Source: JAEYFP01 sp964566545 (GTDB lineage: Bacteria > Bacillota > Clostridia > Lachnospirales > Lachnospiraceae). Taken from it: a stretch of 14,012 nt of DNA. The stretch lies in the NCBI GenBank assembly GCA_964566545.1, contig CAZMIX010000061.1, forward strand, positions 1 through 14,012. Direction: 5' to 3'. The notes below the pieces were generated by a model that saw only the letters and a list, made by a program, of their open reading frames with translations, searched no databases and was not told where the DNA came from. Below, piece after piece: positions 5,917-12,813 of this stretch. Both the position numbers and the translations under genes were made by a program. Positions within the stretch are counted from its first letter, which is position 1. Every line of letters starts with the position of its first letter.

Positions 5917-6882
5917 TTACTTTACGAAAGGAAACAGCAGCTTTTCATACTCCGCCGAATACATATCGTTCTCATTGACGATTTCATATTCCACCATGTT
6001 GAAAATTTTATTTTTCTCGTAAGCGTTTCCGTCAAGAATAACTTTCACTCCCAAATATCCGATACTAAACTCATTTTGATAAATGAGCGATTTAATTTTT
6101 CCATTGTCAAGATAATAAACGGCTTTATCACTGTTTGCGATCCCATATACCTTAATATTCTTGCTTAAGTTTTCTACCGCGTCCATCAGCGCCTCCATCG
6201 AGCTTGTATCGAGCGCCACCACGACGTCTACGGCTTCTTCCGTCAATTCCCTCTGCAAAAACAACATGGTCTGGATGTCCTTTTCATTTTCATCCCGTTC
6301 CCAGATGACGACCTCATCCGCATACCGGCTCAGCGAATCGTAGACGCCCTGAAACTGGTCGGAAACGCTTTTTCTTTCCATTCTGTCCGCAATGATTGCT
6401 GCTTTTATCCAATTTTTTTCATTTGCTGCAATGATATTTGCAAGCTCATACCCCATCGCATAATTATCCGCTGAAATATACCAATAGTCCTCCTTATTTT
6501 CCAGTCCGTTTTGTACAAATACGACCGGTATTCCTACCTCTGTTTCCTGAAAATACTGTTCTATCTCCTTGCTGTTACAGGCCGCGATCATGAGAGCATC
6601 CGCTCCGTTTGCAATTTCCCTGTTGATCAGCGCGAGCTGCTCCTTCGCATTCGTCTCGGTGGACATCGTGATCAGATTGACCTCCGCCGTCGTCCCATCC
6701 GCCGCGCGCTCGGCGCCCTGCTTCAGATTTTCCCACCGGTCGGAGCTTCCGTACACAATGAGGGAAATATGAAACACCGGCTCCTCCTTGGAGCTGTAAT
6801 TGCTGTAATAATAAAACTCCGCCACAATCAGCACGAGCACGACAAAGATGCTGATTTTCAAAAAACGTCTGCCTTTTCTCAT
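5917..6882 (-). CDS. Membrane-anchored sugar-binding protein, probable partner of the adjacent histidine kinase
   Basis: A 321-residue protein of the RbsB-like periplasmic-binding family. Residues 1-28 have a basic start (MRKGRRFLK) and one hydrophobic helix. There is no lipobox and no clear signal-peptidase site, so it probably stays tethered by this helix with its binding domain outside. The binding fold runs from about 37 (FHISLIVYGSSDRWENLKQG) through IPVVFVQNG, YISADNYAMGYELA, VVVALDTSSMEA, VYGIANSD and a C-terminal domain. It is more diverged from transport binding proteins than the other two in the locus. Its ATG overlaps the kinase stop codon by 4 bases (6879-6882), with AGGGGGTGA upstream, so it is translationally coupled to the kinase. 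By analogy with XylFII, which binds xylose and activates LytS in Clostridium beijerinckii, I infer that it is a sugar sensor rather than an import protein. The ligand is unknown. Confidence 0.8.
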   Translation of the reverse strand: MRKGRRFLKISIFVVLVLIVAEFYYYSNYSSKEEPVFHISLIVYGSSDRWENLKQGAERAADGTTAEVNLITMSTETNAKEQLALINREIANGADALMIAACNSKEIEQYFQETEVGIPVVFVQNGLENKEDYWYISADNYAMGYELANIIAANEKNWIKAAIIADRMERKSVSDQFQGVYDSLSRYADEVVIWERDENEKDIQTMLFLQRELTEEAVDVVVALDTSSMEALMDAVENLSKNIKVYGIANSDKAVYYLDNGKIKSLIYQNEFSIGYLGVKVILDGNAYEKNKIFNMVEYEIVNENDMYSAEYEKLLFPFVK

Positions 6883-8693
6883 GCCGGTGTCTCACCCCCT
6901 TCCCTATACTGCTCGTAAGGAATTTTCGGGAGGTGGATCGTAACAGTCGTCCCTTCATCCAGTTCGCTCCTGATCGACAACCCGTAATCTCCTTTAAAAT
7001 AAAGGCTGATCCGCTGGTTGACATTCCAAAGGCCGATACCCGAGCCTTTTCCTCTTGTTTTTGTCCTATTGGTCAGCAGCATCTCGATTGTTTCCTGTGG
7101 GATGCCCATACCGTTGTCGGAGACCTCGATATAAATATCCCCGTCCTTTTCATAGCCGCGCAGCGTAATTTCCCCGTCTCCGTTCATATGCTCGACGCCG
7201 TAATAAATTGCGTTCTCAAGAAGCGGCTGCACGATCAGTTTAATCGTGGAGCATTCTTCAATTTCCGGCGCGATGTCGATCGTCACCGAAAACCGATTTT
7301 TATAACGGACCTGCTGGATGCTCAGATAATTTCTGGCATGGACGATCTCATCCTTGATTGTAATAATATTATTCCCTTTGCTTAAGCTGATGCGGAACAG
7401 GCTCGCGAGCGCCTTCACCATCAATATGGCTTCTTTATAGCGTTCGCTCTCGACCATCCACACGACCGAATCCAGCGTATTATATAGGAAGTGTGGATTG
7501 ATCTGCGACTGCAGCGCATCCAGCTCACTTTTCCGTTTTTCCTTCTGTTCTCGTACCATGTCGTCCATCAGCTTGCGCATCTGCTTGACCATCGACGTGA
7601 TCGTCCTGCCAAGATGCCGGATTTCATGGGAACCGCCCATATAGATATGATCCGCGTCAAGATTCCCTTCCTCCAAATATTTAATGGAGGCTTCGAGCTT
7701 GCGGATCGGATCCGTTACCCTGTCGGAAATAAAAATATTGCCAAACAGGATTAAAAAGATCGTCACTGTACATACCATCAGCATGAAAAAGCGCAGCTGC
7801 ATCAGATTCATCGAAAACTCTTTTACCGGCGTCACGCTGACGATTTTCCAGCCTGTATAGCCTACTGTCTTTACGACAACGGTTCGTTCTTCCCCCAAAA
7901 AGCTTTCCACGTAATCGCCGTCCTCATAGGCGGCCGCCCTCTTATTATTTTCCTTGATCAGTCCTGAATAGATCGCCTTTTGTTCCGGGTGATAAATGAT
8001 TTCCCCATTCCGGTCCATCAGATAGACATACCCGATTCCGCGCTCGTTCACCTTGGTAAACATCTGCTCGATTGCGCTGAAATTCATATCTACAAGGAGC
8101 ACTCCTCGTCTGATACGCCCGATATTTGTCAGCTCCACGCTTCGGCTTAGAGATACGACCCAATAATACCGATAATTGCTGTTTTCAAACATGTTTTGTA
8201 CGTGCGGTGTGGAAAAATGGAGGTTTTCGATTTTATCCTCCGCCTGCGTAAACCATTCCTGCTGCTTAAAGTCGACGCCGACCTTCCTTGTCGCGACCGG
8301 AGAGGCCGCAATCAGCGCGCCGTCCTCCGAAATACAGGCGATGCTGATGAGGTTGTCCTTATTCGCCTCATAAAGGAGGTTCATTTCCGTATTGATGCTG
8401 TCGTAGGTCAGATCTTTATTTTTGATAACATTGTAATACATCGTATCCGATATGCTCATCATATTCCGGATATAGGTATTTAAGCTCCAGCTCACCTGGT
8501 CCAAAATCTGTTTGTTGTTCTCGACGGCCGATTCCCTTGAACTATTGATAAAATGCGTATAAAAAGCAATCCCCATGAACGTCATGCTCAAAATCGCGAC
8601 AAGCGTAAATGACATGGAAATAATCAATTGGATGCTTCTTCGTTTATATGCTTTTTTCGATCGCTCAACAAGCCCCAACGCTTTTTCTTTCAT
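6879..8693 (-). CDS. YesM-like sensor histidine kinase
   Basis: Membrane sensor kinase of 604 residues, the first component of a two-component system. A transmembrane helix at about 20-45 is followed by an extracellular dCache-like sensor region (about 46-300), a second transmembrane helix (about 302-323) and a HAMP linker (about 322-375). The PF06580-type kinase domain has INPHFLYN with the phosphorylated His401. The ATPase domain shows the N box LLENAIYYG (Asn494), DNGMG (526-530) and GSGIGL (550-555). All residues needed for activity appear present. It starts at ATG 8691-8693, overlapping the response-regulator stop by 4 bases, and its own stop overlaps the next gene by 4 bases. The partner is almost certainly the upstream AraC-type regulator. 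The neighbouring sugar transporter and anchored binding protein suggest a sugar signal, either bound directly by the dCache region or delivered by the binding protein. Confidence 0.93.
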   Translation of the reverse strand: MKEKALGLVERSKKAYKRRSIQLIISMSFTLVAILSMTFMGIAFYTHFINSSRESAVENNKQILDQVSWSLNTYIRNMMSISDTMYYNVIKNKDLTYDSINTEMNLLYEANKDNLISIACISEDGALIAASPVATRKVGVDFKQQEWFTQAEDKIENLHFSTPHVQNMFENSNYRYYWVVSLSRSVELTNIGRIRRGVLLVDMNFSAIEQMFTKVNERGIGYVYLMDRNGEIIYHPEQKAIYSGLIKENNKRAAAYEDGDYVESFLGEERTVVVKTVGYTGWKIVSVTPVKEFSMNLMQLRFFMLMVCTVTIFLILFGNIFISDRVTDPIRKLEASIKYLEEGNLDADHIYMGGSHEIRHLGRTITSMVKQMRKLMDDMVREQKEKRKSELDALQSQINPHFLYNTLDSVVWMVESERYKEAILMVKALASLFRISLSKGNNIITIKDEIVHARNYLSIQQVRYKNRFSVTIDIAPEIEECSTIKLIVQPLLENAIYYGVEHMNGDGEITLRGYEKDGDIYIEVSDNGMGIPQETIEMLLTNRTKTRGKGSGIGLWNVNQRISLYFKGDYGLSIRSELDEGTTVTIHLPKIPYEQYREGGETPA

Positions 8694-10300
8694 TCTTCTG
8701 TTTCCTGCTTTTGCCGGTATTTGGACGGCGATACGCCGTACTGCCTTTTAAATACATAGCTGAAATAATTCGGTTCCTCATAACCGACCATTCCCGCAAT
8801 GATATAGCTTTTTTCCTCTGTCGTGTTCAGCAGGTGCAACGCCTGTTCCATGCGTACCTGTGTCAGATAGACCACAAAGCTCATGCCCGTTTCCTTTTTG
8901 AAGATCGCGGAAAAATAAGTCGCGCTGACGTTTAAATATCCGCACACTCTGTCCACGGACAACGTGGAATCCCGGTAATTATCGGCAATATACTGCCTTG
9001 CTTTTTCCGTTAGCAGCTTCGCCGTATCCGTCCGTTCCCTGCGGATGCTGTTTCTAAGCTGCATACAGATTTCAAGTAGCCAGCTTCCGAGCGCATCCAG
9101 CGAACCAAATTTTTTGATCTCATTATAAATATCGATGTCAAACAGGTTCATCTGCCCCGCGCTCAACTGATATCCGCGCGCAAGCCGCATGATTTCCACT
9201 AAAATCTCCGCAAAGAACAGTTGAAGCTGCGCAAGTGTGATCGTCGTATTTTTCATCCGCTTGATCAGGAGCACAACGGCATTTTCAAGATTCTCCCTCG
9301 AGCCTACTTTGATTTCCCTGATAATTTGCTGGATCTGTTTTTCATCCATAAAATAGTTGTCGTCGGACTCCGGCTCCACATCCTGGATGTAAATCGCCTG
9401 ATTTATTTCAAACATGATTCGATAAGAGGCCGCGTTCTTCGCTTCCGTAAACGAATAGGAAATATCCTTCAAAGCGCCGTAGGTCTTTCCGATACCCGCC
9501 GTCGTATTGATGCCGAACATTTTTTGCGACATTTTACAGATCTGATCCAGCACGGTAATAAACCTCTTGTGGGCCGCCGTATTTTTTAACAGCGCGATAA
9601 CGACGATCGTGCCGAGATAGTTGATGCTCTTATATTCGATTATCTTTTCGAGTGTTTCATCGGTAAGCTGCTTTAAGGAAACGGACAGCAGGCGGCTGTT
9701 TAAGCTGCCCGGCGCAGTTTCCGTATAATCCGGCCGGATCACGCCCACCGCATAAAACGCAGCGTCGATAGAAAATTTATAATCCTGCTGATACCGGACG
9801 ATTTCCTCCTCCGGGATTCTGCCCTCTAAAATCCCGATGAGAAACTGCTCCTGCAAAACAGGAAGACTCTCCTCATAATATTTCTCAAGACGCTCGATAT
9901 TCCTTCTTTTATCCAGCTCTTCATCAAGGCGGCTCTTAATGCGGATAAACACCTCTTTCAGCTCGTCGGCATCGATCGGCTTTAAGATGTATTCCTCAGC
10001 CTCTAGCTTTATCGCCTCTTTCGCATATTCAAACTCATCGTAGCCGGAGAAAATGACAATCCTTGTGCCGGGCATCTGCTCCTTTAGCTGCTTACAGAAA
10101 GTCAGTCCGTCCATAAAAGGCATATGGATATCCGACAGAACAACGTCCGGCAAATACTGCTCCACCTTTTCCAGCGCGTCCTCGCCGTTTTCGGCGGAAG
10201 CGACGACCTGAAAGCCGATCGCCTCCCAATCCACTCGTTTTGCGATGGCCTGCCTGACCTCCTCCTCGTCATCCACAAGCATCACTTTATAATAATCCAT
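8690..10300 (-). CDS. YesN-like response regulator with AraC-type DNA-binding domain
   Basis: Cytoplasmic transcription factor of 536 residues from the chosen start, partner of the downstream kinase. The receiver domain (1-120) has the acidic pair Asp10-Asp11, the phosphorylation site Asp57 in VVLSDIHM, Ser85 in IFSGYDEF and Lys107 in YILKPID. A long middle region (about 125-425) of unassigned fold is typical of YesN-type regulators. The C-terminal AraC domain (about 430-530) holds two helix-turn-helix units, including LSVDRVCGYLNVSATYFSAIFKK and the family signature around GYEEPNYFSYVFKR. The frame extends 37 codons upstream (to 10411) into the preceding gene. Met at 10300 is preferred because it begins the receiver domain and has GGGAGG about 10 bases upstream. 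It follows the ChvE-like gene by 23 bases. It probably activates the sugar transporter genes; its binding site is likely upstream of the window. Confidence 0.94.
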   Translation of the reverse strand: MDYYKVMLVDDEEEVRQAIAKRVDWEAIGFQVVASAENGEDALEKVEQYLPDVVLSDIHMPFMDGLTFCKQLKEQMPGTRIVIFSGYDEFEYAKEAIKLEAEEYILKPIDADELKEVFIRIKSRLDEELDKRRNIERLEKYYEESLPVLQEQFLIGILEGRIPEEEIVRYQQDYKFSIDAAFYAVGVIRPDYTETAPGSLNSRLLSVSLKQLTDETLEKIIEYKSINYLGTIVVIALLKNTAAHKRFITVLDQICKMSQKMFGINTTAGIGKTYGALKDISYSFTEAKNAASYRIMFEINQAIYIQDVEPESDDNYFMDEKQIQQIIREIKVGSRENLENAVVLLIKRMKNTTITLAQLQLFFAEILVEIMRLARGYQLSAGQMNLFDIDIYNEIKKFGSLDALGSWLLEICMQLRNSIRRERTDTAKLLTEKARQYIADNYRDSTLSVDRVCGYLNVSATYFSAIFKKETGMSFVVYLTQVRMEQALHLLNTTEEKSYIIAGMVGYEEPNYFSYVFKRQYGVSPSKYRQKQETEE

Positions 10301-10323
10301 AGCCGTGTAACCTCCCATATTCC

Positions 10324-11481
10324 CTATCGGAAAAGCTGTTCCTTCGTATAATATCCGCCTTCGATCAGCGTTTCTTCGTAATTGTCCCTGTTCACCACGA
10401 CTGACACGCATAAATAGGAAGGTACCGTCAACACATTGTTGTTATAGGTCTGCGTGTCATTGATTTCCGGCTCGGCATTTTCCAAAACCGCCTGCACCAT
10501 CGTCACGCACTTTGATGCGAGCACCCGCGTATCCTTATAAATTGTCATGCTTTGGTTTCCTTCCGCGATGTTGCGGATCGCAGGCATTTCCGCATCCTGT
10601 CCCGTAATAAGCGGCCAGTTTTCCTTCGTATAGCCGTCTTCCAGACAGGAATCCAGAATACCATAGGCAAATCCGTCAAATGCGGAGCAGGCGATATCGA
10701 GCGGTTCCTCCTGGTAATATTCCGTCACCAGCTCCGTACAGCGCTGCTTTGCGCTGTCCTCAGACCACCGCAGGATACACGTATCCCCAAATGAGGTCTG
10801 ACCCGATTTGCAGACTAATGTGCCGTCAGATAAGTATGGGAACAGTACCTCCATCATTCCATTATAGAGAAACAGCGCATTATTGTCGTCGGGCGATCCC
10901 ATAAAAAATTCGATCGTATAGCTTTTTCCCTGCTGTTTGGCTGCTTTCAAATCCTTTTTATCAACGATATACTGTCCGATCAGAGTGCCGATCGCTTTAT
11001 TGTCAAACGTCGCATAATAGGAAACAGCGTCCGTGTCCATCAACAGCCGGTCATATGCGATGACCGGAATTCCGTTCAGCTTAGCCTGACCGAGAATACT
11101 GGTGAGCTGTGTGGAGTCGATTGACGAAATGACAAGGCAATTCGCGCCGTTTTTGATCATGTTCTCGATCTGGGAAACCTGAAGCTCGATGTCGTCGTCG
11201 GCATATTGCAGATCGACCTCATAGCCAAGAGCCTCCAGCTTTGCCTTCATATTGATCCCGTCATTGATCCATCTCTCAGAGGACCGGGTCGGCATCGCGA
11301 CGCCGACTCGTTTTGCTCTTTCGGTCTGCACCTGTTCCTCAATTTCCTTTAAATTTTCCAGATAATCTTCCTCTGCGTAATCCTGCGTATCCTCCGGCGT
11401 CAGCACGGGAGAAACGGCGGTGCAGCCTGTCAGCAAGCCCGCGCAGATTGCCATCGCAGCAAAAATCGTGAATCGTTTCAA
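10324..11481 (-). CDS. ChvE-like multiple-monosaccharide-binding lipoprotein
   Basis: Extracellular sugar-binding protein of the ChvE type, 385 residues from the proposed start. The frame has an upstream ATG at 11502 and an even earlier ATG at 11577. However, ATG 11502 lacks a ribosome binding site and its first codons are themselves the purine tract GGAGGGAGGG. That tract sits about 9 bases before TTG 11479-11481, which would begin a standard lipoprotein signal, MKRFTIFAAMAICAGLLTGC, with lipobox LTGC (Cys20). A charged, probably helical linker follows (about 25-55). The binding fold then begins at VGVAMPTRSSERWINDG and continues through NGANCLVISS, IPVIAYDRLL, MGSPDDNNA, ACSAFDGFAYG and ITGQDAE, all typical of ChvE relatives. 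It lies between the permease and the regulator. It may supply the transporter, or, as ChvE does with VirA in Agrobacterium, also inform a sensor. Likely ligands are arabinose, galactose, glucose or xylose. Confidence 0.88.
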   Translation of the reverse strand: MKRFTIFAAMAICAGLLTGCTAVSPVLTPEDTQDYAEEDYLENLKEIEEQVQTERAKRVGVAMPTRSSERWINDGINMKAKLEALGYEVDLQYADDDIELQVSQIENMIKNGANCLVISSIDSTQLTSILGQAKLNGIPVIAYDRLLMDTDAVSYYATFDNKAIGTLIGQYIVDKKDLKAAKQQGKSYTIEFFMGSPDDNNALFLYNGMMEVLFPYLSDGTLVCKSGQTSFGDTCILRWSEDSAKQRCTELVTEYYQEEPLDIACSAFDGFAYGILDSCLEDGYTKENWPLITGQDAEMPAIRNIAEGNQSMTIYKDTRVLASKCVTMVQAVLENAEPEINDTQTYNNNVLTVPSYLCVSVVVNRDNYEETLIEGGYYTKEQLFR

Positions 11482-11567
11482 AACAGCCTTCCCTCCCTCC
11501 ATACGCACTACACCTTGTTCCGGCGCGATACACGGGCCGAGGCTCAAAAAACCTGCCCTTTTCGAAT

Positions 11568-11576
11568 ATTTTATCA
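11568..11576 (-). promoter_or_regulatory. Possible internal extended -10 promoter upstream of the ChvE-like gene
   Basis: The minus strand reads TGATAAAAT, an extended -10 element (TG, one base, then TAAAAT), about 90 bases before the proposed TTG start. The hexamer 17 bases upstream (TGGCGG) is a poor -35 box and lies in the arm of a hairpin. A weak secondary promoter for the binding-protein and two-component genes is possible, but read-through from the transporter genes is also possible. Confidence 0.25.
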
Positions 11577-11586
11577 CAAATACGTT

Positions 11587-11619
11587 TGGGCCGCCAGACG
11601 AATCACGCCCGGCAGCCCA
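11587..11619 (-). other. GC-rich hairpin downstream of the permease gene
   Basis: On the minus strand, arms TGGGCTGCCGG and CTGGCGGCCCA (plus 11609-11619 and 11587-11597) pair over 11 positions with two G-U wobbles and an 11-base loop. It begins 25 bases after the permease stop. No T-run follows directly, so it is not a canonical terminator. It may act as a partial terminator or 3' stabiliser that separates expression of the transporter from the downstream genes. Confidence 0.5.
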
Positions 11620-11643
11620 GATAGCAGTAATATTGTAATTTGA

Positions 11644-12813
11644 TCAGCTTTTTTTCCTCTTGGAAACGACGTCAACCGTAACCGCTCCTAAAAGAACCGC
11701 GCCCTTTACGATTTTCTGAATATCGGTGGGCCATCCGAACAGGGACATACCGTTGTTCAGAATACCCATAACGAACGCGCCGACTACGGCGCCCACAATC
11801 GTTCCGGCGCCGCCTGCTACAGCCGCACCGCCGATGTAGCAGGATGCGATCGCATCCATCTCAAAGCCGTCTCCGGCCTTCGGTGTGGAAGAGCCGTTAC
11901 GCGCACAAAGCACAATTCCGGCTACGGCACTTAAAATACCCATATTGGTATATACCCAGAAAAACACTTTATCCGTATTGATACCGGAAAGGCTCGCCGC
12001 CTTTCTGTTGCCTCCGAGCGCATAAATCTGACGTCCGGCTACGGTCTTACTCGTAAAGAACCCATACAGCCCAATCAGCACTACCATGATCAGGAGGACA
12101 AACGGAAGACCGTTATAACGTGAAAGCTTATAAAAGAAAAACCAGATGATAAACAGCATAACTCCAAGCTTCAAAGCTGCCTGCCATGCGGGATTAACTG
12201 CGAAGCCATACTTTTTCCTCGTTGCGATATTTTTTATTTCCGAAAGGATGAGTGCCACGGAAGCGATGATCGCTACCGCAATACTGATCAGATCCAGCGT
12301 GCCGCCTGCAAACGGAACCTTGATCGTCGGCAGGAATCCCGCACCGATAAAATTGTAGGTTTCGGGAAGAGGTCCCTTTGTCTGAGCCTGTAACAGCGTA
12401 TAGGTAAGGCCGCGGCCCATCAGCATTGTTGCAAGCGTAACAACAAAAGGCGGGATGCCGAGATAAGCGATAAAGAAACCGGCAAACATACCGACGAGAA
12501 GACCGATGATCAAAGCGATCAGAATCGCCAGCCACATGTTCATCTTATAGTCGATCATGATGATACCGGCTGTCGCACCTGTTAACGCTACGACGGAGCC
12601 GACGCCCAGATCGACGTTACCGGTCAGTACACAGAGGAGCATACCGATCGCCAGTATCACGACATATCCGTTCTGCATGACGAGGTTATTGATATTCATC
12701 GGCGTCATGTTTTTTCCGCCCGTCAATACGGCAAAAATCACATAAATTACAATAAGAGCAAGAAACATACCATACTGTTTCATGTCAAGGTTTACTACTT
12801 TTTTCCTATTCAT
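11644..12813 (-). CDS. mmsB: Multiple-monosaccharide ABC transporter permease (MmsB/GguB type)
   Basis: Integral membrane permease of the BPD_transp_2 family, about 389 residues, with some ten predicted hydrophobic segments. Recognisable stretches include LAIGMLLCVLTGNVDLGVGSVVAL (about 55-78), IPPFVVTLATMLMGRGL, and the conserved late part GGNRKAASLSGIN, GGAAVAGGAGTIVGAVVGAFVMG and NNGMSLFGW. The segment near residues 215-230, with AVNPAWQAALKL before a hydrophobic stretch, fits the longer MmsB/GguB permeases (near 390 residues), rather than RbsC (about 320). It would form a dimeric channel for sugar import with the ATPase. Possible starts are ATG at 12822, 12819 and 12813. The last is preferred because AAAGG lies about 9 bases upstream, whereas it abuts the first. 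From 12813 the gene overlaps the ATPase stop codon by 8 bases, implying translational coupling. The sugar cannot be read from the permease. Confidence 0.92.
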   Translation of the reverse strand: MNRKKVVNLDMKQYGMFLALIVIYVIFAVLTGGKNMTPMNINNLVMQNGYVVILAIGMLLCVLTGNVDLGVGSVVALTGATAGIIMIDYKMNMWLAILIALIIGLLVGMFAGFFIAYLGIPPFVVTLATMLMGRGLTYTLLQAQTKGPLPETYNFIGAGFLPTIKVPFAGGTLDLISIAVAIIASVALILSEIKNIATRKKYGFAVNPAWQAALKLGVMLFIIWFFFYKLSRYNGLPFVLLIMVVLIGLYGFFTSKTVAGRQIYALGGNRKAASLSGINTDKVFFWVYTNMGILSAVAGIVLCARNGSSTPKAGDGFEMDAIASCYIGGAAVAGGAGTIVGAVVGAFVMGILNNGMSLFGWPTDIQKIVKGAVLLGAVTVDVVSKRKKS

